From contig NZ_AUNE01000026.1 in NCBI RefSeq assembly GCF_000447755.1, positions 1 to 56,510 on the forward strand: a DNA stretch of 56,510 nt, written 5' to 3'. Each line of letters begins with the position of its first letter. The stretch's first letter is position 1. The translations under genes were made by a program, and so were the position numbers. The stretch comes from Bacteriovorax sp. BSW11_IV (GTDB lineage: Bacteria > Bdellovibrionota > Bacteriovoracia > Bacteriovoracales > Bacteriovoracaceae). Below, piece by piece: positions 9,135 to 17,670 of this stretch. The notes under the pieces are model-generated. The model saw only the letters and a program-made list of their open reading frames with translations, had not been told where the DNA came from and ran no database searches.

Positions 9135-10967
9135 ATGTATTTTCAGAGAGTTAGAATCTTACTCGTGCTTTTGGCAACCATTTTTATTGGTTTAGGAAGT
9201 GCTCACGCCTTTAAAATTCCCATTATTAAAGAGATTTCTGGTCTCATCATCATAGAAATTAACATTGGTGGAAGGCCTCATAAGTTTGTATTGGATACGG
9301 GCTCAAATGCAAACTTTGTAGATCCAACAGTCGTTGAAGAATTCGAAAAGGCGAAGAATTTAGTTCGCAATGAAGATCTTGATAGAGAAGTGAATACATT
9401 CAATGGACGTGTTAAGGCCAAAGGCTATGAGTTAAATTTTGATTTAGGTAAATTCCGATTTAGTAAGATGGCCACTTATGCTATGAACAGCAAGCGCTTT
9501 GATAAAAAGAACGATGGAATAGATTGTTGTAGTGGTATTTTGGGAACACCTTTCATCATGGAACATGCTCTTTTGGTTGATACCAAGAAAAAAAATGTTA
9601 GTGTTTTTGACCCCAAATCAAAAGAAGCGAAGTCTCTCTCTGGAAAGTTACCCTTCGAAATTGTCGGGAATAATATTATAAAAGTAAGTTGTTCAGTTGC
9701 AGGGAAGCCTTTAGTTCTAAGGCTTGATAGTGGTTCAGAAGCGCCACTTGTTTATCACTCTGACTTTACCAATAATAATTCGTTATTAGAAAAGGCCACG
9801 CTTAAGGGCTATCACAAAGGAGCTCTCTTTGTGGATTTAGGTGAACTTGAGTGTCAGGGGTTGAAATTTAATATTGATGGTTTTGTGTACAGAGGGGTTG
9901 GGGGAGCATTGTCCCATGCCTATTTTGATGGAAATCTTGGGGCACAGCTTTTAGGAAAAAAGTATGTGATCGATATGAAAAAAGGTTACTTTCTTCTTGA
10001 GAAGAGTAAGAACGACTTAAAAATATCTAAGAAACCATATAAACTCGATTTAAAAGAATATACAAAAACTGATATTGGTGCCTTAAAGCAAGCAGAAATA
10101 CTATTGATTAATTCTTGCGCGGCCGTTGATCATGTTGAAGATTGTTTAAAAAAATGGTGTCAACTTGAGGGGATGAAATGCGATATTCAAAGTGGGACAA
10201 ATGATCTCATGACAATCATTTCGACTGTCTTTGATAAAACGAAAAACGATTGTAGCTTTGGAACTCTGTATTCTGCTCTCGTTAAAGATGCATTGAAGTA
10301 TAATTATTGTTGGTGGAAAAATGCTTTTGAAACAAAAGCAAAAAAAGAATTTCTCTCAGTAAAAAAAACGATCAAAAATAAGAAAAAACTTCTGAAAAAT
10401 GTTGAGTATTATGTTGTCGGTGATCAGATAAAATTTACTCAAAGAATGTATTGTTATGCCGTGTATTCTAAATTGATTACAACTGATTCTGTTCCGCCAT
10501 CGTATTTTGCATTATCGGTTCGTGGAATGAGTTTATCTAAGCAAGGTATTGAAGGTTACAAGCAGTGGTCAAAAACAACAGAAGGTGAGCAGTGCCAAAG
10601 TTGGATCAACGAAAAATTCGGTCCACACAAGCTTACATTGCCTGAACTCTTTTCTAAACATGATTACGCAATCTATGTTAATCCTTACACCATTTTAGGT
10701 GATGGTATTAGTGGATTTGATGTAAATATCTATAAAACAGTTTCTCATGAAAACTTACATGCAATATATGCGAAATTTCCAAGGGCCAAAGAGCATGCCA
10801 AAGAAATTTGGGAGAAGGCCTCAAAGTCAGAAAAGGATTCTTTCAAAAGCGAGCATCCTAGTTACGACTTTAATAATGAAGAGACCTTGTATAAAGAATT
10901 TTTCTCATACTCTTATGAGGGTTCTCCTGAGGCCATTTATAAAATTTTAGGAGTTAAGACCAAGTAG
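9135..10967 (+). CDS. Exported protein with two retropepsin-like lobes and a C-terminal HExxH motif
   Basis: The ATG at 9135 follows AAGGA by 7 nt and begins a good signal peptide (MYFQRVRILLVLLATIFIGL ending in SAHA); the ATG at 9105 has no clear ribosome-binding site. The 610-aa product has two aspartic-protease-like signatures, VLDTGSN near residue 54 and LRLDSGSE near residue 198. Each is followed by the Leu-Gly element expected late in a retropepsin lobe (GILGTPF and NLGAQLLG). The C-terminal third is unrelated and includes SHENLHAIYA near residue 538, an HExxH zinc-protease signature with acidic candidates (NNEETLYKEFF) about 45 residues on. The domain union is unusual and activity of either part is inference. 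The C-terminus overlaps the convergent gene by 21 nt. Confidence 0.75.
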   Translation: MYFQRVRILLVLLATIFIGLGSAHAFKIPIIKEISGLIIIEINIGGRPHKFVLDTGSNANFVDPTVVEEFEKAKNLVRNEDLDREVNTFNGRVKAKGYELNFDLGKFRFSKMATYAMNSKRFDKKNDGIDCCSGILGTPFIMEHALLVDTKKKNVSVFDPKSKEAKSLSGKLPFEIVGNNIIKVSCSVAGKPLVLRLDSGSEAPLVYHSDFTNNNSLLEKATLKGYHKGALFVDLGELECQGLKFNIDGFVYRGVGGALSHAYFDGNLGAQLLGKKYVIDMKKGYFLLEKSKNDLKISKKPYKLDLKEYTKTDIGALKQAEILLINSCAAVDHVEDCLKKWCQLEGMKCDIQSGTNDLMTIISTVFDKTKNDCSFGTLYSALVKDALKYNYCWWKNAFETKAKKEFLSVKKTIKNKKKLLKNVEYYVVGDQIKFTQRMYCYAVYSKLITTDSVPPSYFALSVRGMSLSKQGIEGYKQWSKTTEGEQCQSWINEKFGPHKLTLPELFSKHDYAIYVNPYTILGDGISGFDVNIYKTVSHENLHAIYAKFPRAKEHAKEIWEKASKSEKDSFKSEHPSYDFNNEETLYKEFFSYSYEGSPEAIYKILGVKTK

Positions 10968-11411
10968 TGATGATTTAATTTTTTCACTAATTGGCTTTGG
11001 ACCCAACCAAGGAAGAAGCACAAGTTTGGCTAAATTTTCATCTGTAATGACTCCTAAAGTTTTATCGTTACAAATGAATTCAACTGTATTGTTCTTTATA
11101 GAAATTACAAATCTATCACCCTCTTTGAGATTGGGGGTATGACTCATAATCCATTCAAATTCTTTTTGTCTCTTTGAAAGATCTATATCATTTTTTTCAA
11201 GACCAACCTGCCAACCTTGCTTTGAAATGTCTCTATCAATGTCTCGTTTATATAAAAGCTCAAGTTTAACATGGGTATTGTCATTGTTGGCATAGTAACT
11301 AATTTCATAAATATCAATTGCGAAAATGGAATATTCTAAAAGAGCTTTGCCCTTTAATTCTAAAGCAAAAGTACTGTGAACTAAGAGTAAGAACCAAAAA
11401 AAATATTTCAT
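10947..11411 (-). CDS. Exported chalcone-isomerase-like protein
   Basis: A 154-aa protein with a signal peptide (MKYFFWFLLLVHSTFA) and a compact alpha/beta body. The stretch GKALLEYSIFAIDIYEISYY and the later VEFICNDKTLG fit the bacterial chalcone-isomerase-like family (Chalcone_3 type). These proteins are not known flavonoid enzymes and may bind fatty acids. Members commonly sit in the CFA synthase/DUF1295/DUF1365 lipid clusters of Proteobacteria. Its start overlaps the desaturase stop by 4 nt, so both are translated from one leftward transcript. Here it lies beside exactly that kind of cluster, which supports the assignment. Confidence 0.7.
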   Translation of the reverse strand: MKYFFWFLLLVHSTFALELKGKALLEYSIFAIDIYEISYYANNDNTHVKLELLYKRDIDRDISKQGWQVGLEKNDIDLSKRQKEFEWIMSHTPNLKEGDRFVISIKNNTVEFICNDKTLGVITDENLAKLVLLPWLGPKPISEKIKSSLLGLNS

Positions 11412-12148
11412 AAACAGGATCTCTTAATTTTAATTATTTTAAAGTAATCCAGAAGTCTTATTAAAAAAAATGTTGGATCAAATTCATACCACTTATGGGC
11501 AAAATTAATTTTTTGACAGCTGTAATGATGATTGTTTTGATAGAGCTCTCCCATTAAAGGGATATCCCAAATTAAAGTGTTTCTACTATTGTCACCTAGA
11601 TCATAATTTCTACGCCCAAGATTATGGCCGAACCAATTTACAATTGCTCCTTGAATGGGTCCCATCACTGAATGAATAGGAACTGCGAAAAGAATTATTA
11701 GGGGATGAACCTCTAAGTATATATAGAGAATTAAAAATGCGATTGGCCACACAAATACATTTAGATTTGTGCGTGAGAAATCATCAATGCTTTTCCAGGA
11801 TGGATAGTGATGCTCAATTGTTTTGTCGATTTTCTCATCCTCTGTATTTAGAATTTCGTGATAATACTTATAAGTATGAATCATCATATCCATAATATTT
11901 TTATGATTATCTGGAGAGTGAGGGTCTTTCGGAGTGTCACTATGTGCATGATGTTTTTGATGGAGAATGGAATATGAACGTGGATTTAAAAAACTTGATC
12001 CTTGGCAAATAAAGGTAAGTAGGTAGAAGAATCTTTCCCAAAATTTAGACATGGTAAACATCTTATGCGCACAATATCTATGCAAAAAGAAAGATTGGCA
12101 AAATAAGGAAGAGAACCAATGCAAGATAAGCAAGTATAAGGCAACCAT
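11408..12148 (-). CDS. Membrane fatty-acid desaturase
   Basis: A 246-aa integral membrane desaturase of the acyl-CoA/acyl-lipid delta-9 type. The three diiron histidine boxes are visible: HRYCAH near residue 23, HQKHHAH near residue 62, and NNHHYS near residue 205, with a further His in FGHNLGRRNYD. Hydrophobic segments flank the boxes. At 246 aa it is short for the family, but all boxes are present. AAGGAG lies 8 nt before the ATG. It is divergent from the seven-gene lipid operon and probably shares its control region (12149-12301). It likely introduces the double bond that the downstream methyltransferases then modify; this role is inferred. Confidence 0.88.
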   Translation of the reverse strand: MVALYLLILHWFSSLFCQSFFLHRYCAHKMFTMSKFWERFFYLLTFICQGSSFLNPRSYSILHQKHHAHSDTPKDPHSPDNHKNIMDMMIHTYKYYHEILNTEDEKIDKTIEHHYPSWKSIDDFSRTNLNVFVWPIAFLILYIYLEVHPLIILFAVPIHSVMGPIQGAIVNWFGHNLGRRNYDLGDNSRNTLIWDIPLMGELYQNNHHYSCQKINFAHKWYEFDPTFFLIRLLDYFKIIKIKRSCL

Positions 12149-12301
12149 AATTTCATCTCCTTCTAATACAGTAATTTAGCATAAGTATGGAGGTCAGGGG
12201 CTAACTTTCGTAGGCCGTCTACTTATTGTCTACTCTGTTGTAGGGGCCATCAGTCTAAGTTCGGTCTAAAATAGCAAATATACACAAACCTAGGGACTAA
12301 A
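12149..12301. promoter_or_regulatory. Divergent control region between desaturase and lipid operon
   Basis: This 153-bp gap must hold the promoters of both operons. On the plus strand, TATACACAAACCT (12279-12291) resembles TATACAAAACCT upstream of the LitR-type gene (21470-21481), making it a candidate site for the same regulator. AGGGA at 12292-12296 is the ribosome-binding site of the DUF1295 gene. I see no convincing sigma-70 -35/-10 pair. Confidence 0.4.
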
Positions 12302-13069
12302 ATGAATGCCTATAGTTTGACTTTAGTTTGCTTAATTGGCCTTTTCCATTTGTTTTATGCAGTTGCCGTTTGGCGAAAGGACTTTTCTGTCATCGATATT
12401 TGCTGGGGGCTTGGGCATCTCGTTCCTCTATATTTTTCTCTTACTTTTTCTTCACATATTGAACTTCGTCAAATATTTGTCTCGGCCATAGTTTTTCCAT
12501 GGGCACTACGTTTGTCTATGTATATCCATTATCGCAGCATCGGCAAAGGTGAGGACCATCGATATAAAAAAATGAGATTGGGCTATGGAGATAAAGCAAA
12601 TATAAAGGCCTATACGAATATTTTCTGGCTGCAAACAATTTTGTTGTTCGTCATCTCCCTGCCAATATTGTTTATAAACTTATCTCCTGAAAATGATATT
12701 TCTTATTGGGATTATGCAGGTTTTTTCATTTCTATCTTGGGACTTCTTATTGAAACAATTGCTGATTGGCAAAAGCATAAGTTTAAAAAGTCTTATCCTG
12801 ATAAATTAGTGACAACAGGTCTGTGGAAATATAGCCGACATCCTAATTATTTTGGAGAATGCCTTGTTTGGTGGGGTGTTTTTCTTATGTCTATAGGTGC
12901 TCAAGTTTGGCAATGGAGTTTATTCTCGCCTTTATTTTTAACATTTTTAATTTTGAAAGTTTCGGGCGTTTCAATGTTGGAAAAAAATTATACTAATAGA
13001 GAAGGATATGATGATTATAAAAGAAAAACGTCATCTTTTATTCCATGGTTTCCTAAGGAGCTAAGATGA
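12302..13069 (+). CDS. DUF1295 family membrane protein (steroid 5-alpha-reductase-like fold)
   Basis: A 255-aa polytopic membrane protein of the DUF1295 family, related to 3-oxo-5-alpha-steroid 4-dehydrogenases and ICMT-type methyltransferases. The family hallmark GLWKYSRHPNYFGECLVWWG is present in the C-terminal half, and the ending YDDYKRKTSSFIPWFPK is also typical. Several hydrophobic segments span the membrane. The natural substrate is unknown; an NAD(P)H-dependent lipid double-bond reduction is plausible. It is the first gene of a seven-gene operon and overlaps the next gene by 4 nt (ATGA). Confidence 0.88.
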   Translation: MNAYSLTLVCLIGLFHLFYAVAVWRKDFSVIDICWGLGHLVPLYFSLTFSSHIELRQIFVSAIVFPWALRLSMYIHYRSIGKGEDHRYKKMRLGYGDKANIKAYTNIFWLQTILLFVISLPILFINLSPENDISYWDYAGFFISILGLLIETIADWQKHKFKKSYPDKLVTTGLWKYSRHPNYFGECLVWWGVFLMSIGAQVWQWSLFSPLFLTFLILKVSGVSMLEKNYTNREGYDDYKRKTSSFIPWFPKELR

Positions 13070-13383
13070 GAAAAGTAATTATTAGCATTAATCTTATTCT
13101 TTTTTTAGCGATGGTCTATACGACTCTTTGGGCATCTTTTCAAATTAATTTATTTGATGAGCTTGAAAGTTATATCGATATGCCTTGGTTTAGGGCAACT
13201 CTAATTGATTTCTATATTAACCAATTTGTTATTTGGATTTTCGTTCTTTGGAATGAAAGAAAGAGATTGGTGGCCTTCGCGTGGCTGCCCGTATTCATTT
13301 GTTTTGGAAGTATGGGGACAACACTATATGCAATATTTTTCTGTTTCAAAAATAAGAATCTATTTAAAAGGGAGACGTTATGA
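13066..13383 (+). CDS. DUF1475 family small membrane protein
   Basis: A 105-aa protein with three or four hydrophobic segments. The central block MPWFRATLIDFYINQFVIW followed by a short polar turn and CFGSMGTTLYAIFF matches the DUF1475 family, best known to me from plant genomes. Its function is unknown. ATGA overlaps join it both to the DUF1295 gene before it and to the methyltransferase gene after it, so its expression is locked to theirs. A supporting role in the same membrane-lipid reaction series is a reasonable guess. Confidence 0.75.
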   Translation: MRKVIISINLILFLAMVYTTLWASFQINLFDELESYIDMPWFRATLIDFYINQFVIWIFVLWNERKRLVAFAWLPVFICFGSMGTTLYAIFFCFKNKNLFKRETL

Positions 13384-14402
13384 TTGATACGATAGTGGCC
13401 AAAGGAATGATTCCTGATTTCTTTTTACGTAAAGGTATTCAAAATTTAGTTCAAAAAAGATTGAAAGAAATTTCTAGTGCTCATGTCGACCTTTTAGAAA
13501 AACGTCGCCAGTCTTTAATCAAAGAGTTGAAGCTCTCTCCAATTGCAATTGAAACAGATTTAGCAAATGACCAGCATTATCAAGTTCCCTCAGGCTTTTT
13601 TGAGAAAGTGCTAGGTGAAAACATGAAGTATAGTTGCGCTTTTTTTGAAAAGGGCAATGAATCTTTAAAAGAAGCTGAGTCCAAGATGCTAAAAATTACT
13701 TGCGAAAGGGCACAGATCAAAGATGGTATGAAAATACTTGAGCTTGGATGTGGATGGGGTGCAATCACTCTTTATATGGCCAAACAGTATCCGAACTCAG
13801 CAATTACAGCTGTATCGAACAGTAAAACACAAAGAGAATTTATTCTGAATAAGGCACAGAAGCTTGGGCTTTCGAATGTTGAAGTCATTACTGCCAATAT
13901 GATTGATTTTGATACAGATTTGAAATTTGATCGAGTTGTTTCTGTAGAGATGTTTGAGCATATGAGAAATTATGAAAAACTTCTCGAAAAAATTTCAAAA
14001 TGGCTAAATGACGAAGGGAAACTTTTTGTTCATATTTTTGTTCATTCAAAATTTAGTTATAAATTTGAAGTGAATGATGAAACTGATTGGATGTCTAAGT
14101 ACTTCTTCTCTGGCGGAATTATGCCGAGTGAACACCTCCTTTATTATTTTCAGAAAGATTTATCTATTAAAAATCATTGGACGTTATCTGGGCGACATTA
14201 TGCTCAAACGGCCAGAAAATGGTTGAATAATATGGATGATAACAAAAGTGACATTATGAAAGTCTTCAACGATCACTATGGTCCAAAAGATGCCATGAAA
14301 TGGTTTAATTATTGGCGTGTCTTCTTTATGTCTTGCGAAGAATTATGGGCCTTTGATGATGGTCGTGAGTGGCTAGTGGGACATTATTTATTTGAAAAGT
14401 AG
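13380..14402 (+). CDS. CFA-synthase-superfamily methyltransferase, coclaurine N-methyltransferase-like
   Basis: A 340-aa SAM-dependent methyltransferase. Motif I is ILELGCGWGAITLYMA near residue 120. Motifs YSCAFFE, MFEHMRNYEKLLEKISKWL, FFSGGIMPS and the SGRHYAQTARKWL ending are those of the plant coclaurine N-methyltransferase branch of the cyclopropane-fatty-acid-synthase family. Bacterial relatives are usually annotated as class I methyltransferases of unknown substrate. GGGAG lies 6 nt before the ATG. Given the neighbours, an unsaturated fatty acyl chain is a likelier substrate than an alkaloid. The operon also encodes a classical CFA synthase, so the two enzymes probably do different chemistry. 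Confidence 0.88.
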   Translation: MIDTIVAKGMIPDFFLRKGIQNLVQKRLKEISSAHVDLLEKRRQSLIKELKLSPIAIETDLANDQHYQVPSGFFEKVLGENMKYSCAFFEKGNESLKEAESKMLKITCERAQIKDGMKILELGCGWGAITLYMAKQYPNSAITAVSNSKTQREFILNKAQKLGLSNVEVITANMIDFDTDLKFDRVVSVEMFEHMRNYEKLLEKISKWLNDEGKLFVHIFVHSKFSYKFEVNDETDWMSKYFFSGGIMPSEHLLYYFQKDLSIKNHWTLSGRHYAQTARKWLNNMDDNKSDIMKVFNDHYGPKDAMKWFNYWRVFFMSCEELWAFDDGREWLVGHYLFEK

Positions 14403-14408
14403 GTATAT

Positions 14409-15668
14409 ATGAAAAAAATGGCCATTATTGGTACTGGTATTTCTGGAATGAGCTGTGCTTATTTTTTACAAGATCATTTTGATATAACGATTTTTGAGAA
14501 AAATGACTATATCGGTGGTCATACAAATACAATTGAAACTTGTTACGAGGGTGAAAAGGCCGTTTTTGACACAGGCTTCATGGTTTTTAATGAAGTTACT
14601 TATCCCAATTTGTTGAAGTTGTTTAAAAAACTCGATGTCAATTACTATGATACACAGATGAGTTTCTCCGTGGCCGATAAAAATATTGGTGTTGAGTATA
14701 ATGGATCAAGTCTCGGTGGACTTTTTTCTCAGTGGCAAAATATTTTTAACTTAAAGCATTTAAAAATGCTCTTCAATATAGATCGCTTTAATAAAAAATC
14801 TCCTCAGATTTTAAGTGACGAGTTCTATAGTGATATGACTGTCAGTGAATTTGTTGAGAAATGGCAATTGGGGGAAGAGTTTCTTCATCGATTTCTCGTT
14901 CCCATGTCTTCTGCTGTCTGGTCAACTCCACATGATAAAATGCTAGAGTTTCCAATCAAAACACTTGTTCGCTTTTTCTTTAATCATGGTTTTATGGGAT
15001 TAAATACTCAACATCAATGGAAAACAGTGGAAGGTGGAAGTCGTGAGTATCGCGATAAGTTAATTGCAAGTTTTAAAGATAGAATAAAAGTAAGCTCAAA
15101 AGTCGAGCGTGTCGTTCAGCACCGAGAGGGTGTGGATGTGTACGTTAATGGAGTTAAACATTCTTTTGATAAAGTAATAATGGCCTCTCATGCTGATGAA
15201 TCCTATGCGGTAATAGATAACCCTACAGATGTGCAAAGAAGTATTCTTAGTCAATTTTCTTATCATGAAAATACAGCGATTGTTCATACCGATATTAATG
15301 TATTACCGAAATTAAAAAAGAACTGGTCTGCTTGGAATTATATTTCAGACACTGGAGCGAGAGGAACTCAAACTTTTACGGTTTACAATATGAATGTCTT
15401 ACAGAATTTGAAAACTAAGCATCATTATCTCATCAATATTAATGGCGAAGAATTTATTTCAGAAAATAAGATTATTAAAAAGATTAAATATCATCACCCT
15501 GTATTTGATATTCATGCTGTTAACGCGCAAAAAAGAATCCATGAGCTAAATGCTTCTCATTCAAATATTTACTTTTGTGGAGCTTGGCAACGTTATGGGT
15601 TTCATGAAGATGGACTTCTGTCTGCAGTAAACTTATGTGAGTCCATTCTTGGAAAAGAGGTTCTATGA
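14409..15668 (+). CDS. FAD-dependent amine-oxidase-like oxidoreductase (UfaD-type context)
   Basis: A 419-aa flavoprotein with an N-terminal dinucleotide fold (MAIIGTGISGMSCAYFL) and the extended amine-oxidase/phytoene-desaturase-like motif EKNDYIGGHTNT. The C-terminal FAD motif is recognisable as NIYFCGAWQRYGFHEDGLLSA. Proteins of this type next to CFA synthase and DUF1365 are part of the Rhodobacter singlet-oxygen response, where a related enzyme (UfaD) acts in furan-fatty-acid synthesis. That link is from context and general family resemblance. It sits 6 nt after the methyltransferase and overlaps the DUF1365 gene by 4 nt. Confidence 0.85.
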   Translation: MKKMAIIGTGISGMSCAYFLQDHFDITIFEKNDYIGGHTNTIETCYEGEKAVFDTGFMVFNEVTYPNLLKLFKKLDVNYYDTQMSFSVADKNIGVEYNGSSLGGLFSQWQNIFNLKHLKMLFNIDRFNKKSPQILSDEFYSDMTVSEFVEKWQLGEEFLHRFLVPMSSAVWSTPHDKMLEFPIKTLVRFFFNHGFMGLNTQHQWKTVEGGSREYRDKLIASFKDRIKVSSKVERVVQHREGVDVYVNGVKHSFDKVIMASHADESYAVIDNPTDVQRSILSQFSYHENTAIVHTDINVLPKLKKNWSAWNYISDTGARGTQTFTVYNMNVLQNLKTKHHYLININGEEFISENKIIKKIKYHHPVFDIHAVNAQKRIHELNASHSNIYFCGAWQRYGFHEDGLLSAVNLCESILGKEVL

Positions 15669-16432
15669 ACTCTTATTTAATCAATGTAAAAGTTAAGCAT
15701 ACTCGCTTTTCACCAAAAAGATACTCCTTTGGTACCAAGTTCTTTTGGTTTTGCATTGATTTAAATGAACTTGATGAGATTACAAGAAAATTTCCTCTCA
15801 TTGGTCATAATGATTTTGGCATATATGTTTTTAAAGATAGTGATCATTTGAAATTCGGTTCAGCAAGTCTAATGAACAATGTAAAAACTTATGTTTCTCA
15901 ATTTGAAACCAAGGAAATTACAAAGGTTGAATTGATTACAAATTTGCGTTTTCTCGGATACGTTTTTAATCCTGTTTCGTTCTTTAAAATTACTTTCGCA
16001 GACAGTTCTACGTCGGCCATTCTTCAAGTCGGAAATACTTTTAATGAGATTAAACCATTTTATGTTCATTCAAAATGTATGAATAAGAACGGTTTTAGTA
16101 TTACCGAGACAAAAAACTATTATGTATCTCCATTTATTCAGATGGATTCTGTTCTGAAGTTTTGCTTTAGTGAAAAAAATAAGAAAATTAATATTTCTGT
16201 GACTTCAAGTGTTCACGACGAAGTTGTTCTTAGTGCTGTCGCAAGTGGGAGAAAGGAAGAGTTATCTGTCATAAATCTTCTTTGGATGACTATTCGATAT
16301 CCTTTTAACACATTGAAGATAATTACGCTTATTCATTGGCATGCCCTCATTTTATTTTTAAAGAGAATTAAATATTTCAAAAAAACAGATGATAAAAATC
16401 TTCAAATAGGAGCTCAAATATGGAAAATTTAA
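15665..16432 (+). CDS. DUF1365 family protein
   Basis: A 255-aa soluble protein with DUF1365 landmarks: the N-terminal VKHTRFSPKRYSFGTKFFWF and the central LRFLGYVFNPVSFF, followed by NEIKPFYVHSK. The biochemical role is unknown, but the family is almost always found beside CFA synthase and an FAD amine-oxidase-like enzyme, as here, and belongs to the photo-oxidative-stress regulon of Rhodobacter. GAGG lies 5 nt before the ATG. The gene overlaps its upstream neighbour by 4 nt and its downstream neighbour by 13 nt. Confidence 0.9.
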   Translation: MNSYLINVKVKHTRFSPKRYSFGTKFFWFCIDLNELDEITRKFPLIGHNDFGIYVFKDSDHLKFGSASLMNNVKTYVSQFETKEITKVELITNLRFLGYVFNPVSFFKITFADSSTSAILQVGNTFNEIKPFYVHSKCMNKNGFSITETKNYYVSPFIQMDSVLKFCFSEKNKKINISVTSSVHDEVVLSAVASGRKEELSVINLLWMTIRYPFNTLKIITLIHWHALILFLKRIKYFKKTDDKNLQIGAQIWKI

Positions 16433-17670
16433 AATATGTAGATATTGAAAAAGTAGAAAATAAAGGTCTTGCCCGAACACTTGTGTGTTCTTTACTAAAA
16501 AGAATGAACAAGGGGAGATTAACTCTTACATTTCCAGAAGGTCTTATCGTTCAAATCGGCGATGGCATAGGGCTTAGTGCTGAAATAGTAATAAAAAACG
16601 AAGGTTTTTTTAAAAAGTGCATGCTTAGTGGAGATATAGGTTTTGGGGAATCTTATTCTGATGGTGATTGGGATACGCCTGATCTAACGGCCGTGGTGAA
16701 ATGGCTTATTTTTAATCTAGACAATGTTGCTCTGGCTTCGGGGAGTAAAAGAAAGAGTCCAATGATGAATTTAATGAGCCTTATGAATAGGGTTGGACAT
16801 ATTTTTAATCGAAATTCAAAGTCTGGTAGCCAGGCCAATATTTCATATCACTATGACATGAGTAATGATTTTTTCAAACTGTTTCTAGATAAAACGATGA
16901 CATACTCATGTGGCATTTTTCAAGATGGCGAAGATTTGTATAAATCTCAACTCGCTAAGTATGAACAACTTTGCAAGGATCTTGATTTAAAAGAAGGTGA
17001 ACATGTTCTTGAGATCGGTTGTGGTTGGGGTGGCTTTGCAGAATATGCTGCGACTCACTATAAGGTTAAAGTGAAAGGAATCACAATTTCAAAAGAGCAG
17101 TATGATTATGCTAAAGAAAGAATTGCAAATGCCAGACTAGAAGATCTTGTAGATATTGTTTTTTGTGACTATCGTAATTTAGAAGGTCAATTTGACAAAA
17201 TTGTCTCTATTGAAATGATTGAAGCCGTTGGTGATGAGTTTTTACCAACATACTTTGAAAAAGCATCTTCTTTACTTCGTGCAAATGGAGTTTTTGTTAT
17301 TCAGGCCATTACAAGTCCGGATAGTAGATATGAGTCTTTTAAAACTGGTGTAGATTGGATTCAAAAGCATATTTTTCCAGGATCACTGCTTCCATCTGTA
17401 GGGGCCATGAATAGAGCAATTGAAAAAACTGACTTTCATATCTTCTCATTGAGAGATATTGGACTTCATTATGCTACAACTTTAAGAAAGTGGCGTGAGC
17501 GCTTCGAAGAGAATTGGGGCACAATTGCAGAGTTAGGATATGATCTTGAGCTAAAAAGAAAATGGATTTATTATTTTTGTTACTGCGAAGCTGCTTTCGC
17601 TATGAGAAATATTTCTAATGTACAGGTTGTATTTATAAAACCTAATAATACAGAGGTTCATCAATTATGA
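16420..17670 (+). CDS. cfa: Cyclopropane-fatty-acyl-phospholipid synthase
   Basis: A 416-aa SAM-dependent enzyme that modifies unsaturated phospholipid acyl chains at the membrane. An N-terminal lipid-binding region (LTFPEGL, FGESYSDGDWD) precedes the catalytic domain with HYDMSNDFFKLFLDKTMTYSC, motif I VLEIGCGWGGFAEYA, SIEMIEAVG, and the C-terminal LHYATTLRKWRERFEENW. These are all CFA synthase hallmarks. Because such enzymes can also make methyl-branched acyl chains (UfaM type), the product may be a cyclopropane or a methylated fatty acid. AGGAG precedes the ATG by 7 nt. It is the second CFA-superfamily gene in the operon. Confidence 0.94.
   Translation: MENLKYVDIEKVENKGLARTLVCSLLKRMNKGRLTLTFPEGLIVQIGDGIGLSAEIVIKNEGFFKKCMLSGDIGFGESYSDGDWDTPDLTAVVKWLIFNLDNVALASGSKRKSPMMNLMSLMNRVGHIFNRNSKSGSQANISYHYDMSNDFFKLFLDKTMTYSCGIFQDGEDLYKSQLAKYEQLCKDLDLKEGEHVLEIGCGWGGFAEYAATHYKVKVKGITISKEQYDYAKERIANARLEDLVDIVFCDYRNLEGQFDKIVSIEMIEAVGDEFLPTYFEKASSLLRANGVFVIQAITSPDSRYESFKTGVDWIQKHIFPGSLLPSVGAMNRAIEKTDFHIFSLRDIGLHYATTLRKWRERFEENWGTIAELGYDLELKRKWIYYFCYCEAAFAMRNISNVQVVFIKPNNTEVHQL

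Noticed and set aside
10947-11411. True chalcone isomerase working with the type III PKS in flavonoid synthesis
   Set aside because: Bacterial members are not known flavonoid enzymes, this one is exported, and it lies 30 kb from the PKS beside fatty-acid genes.
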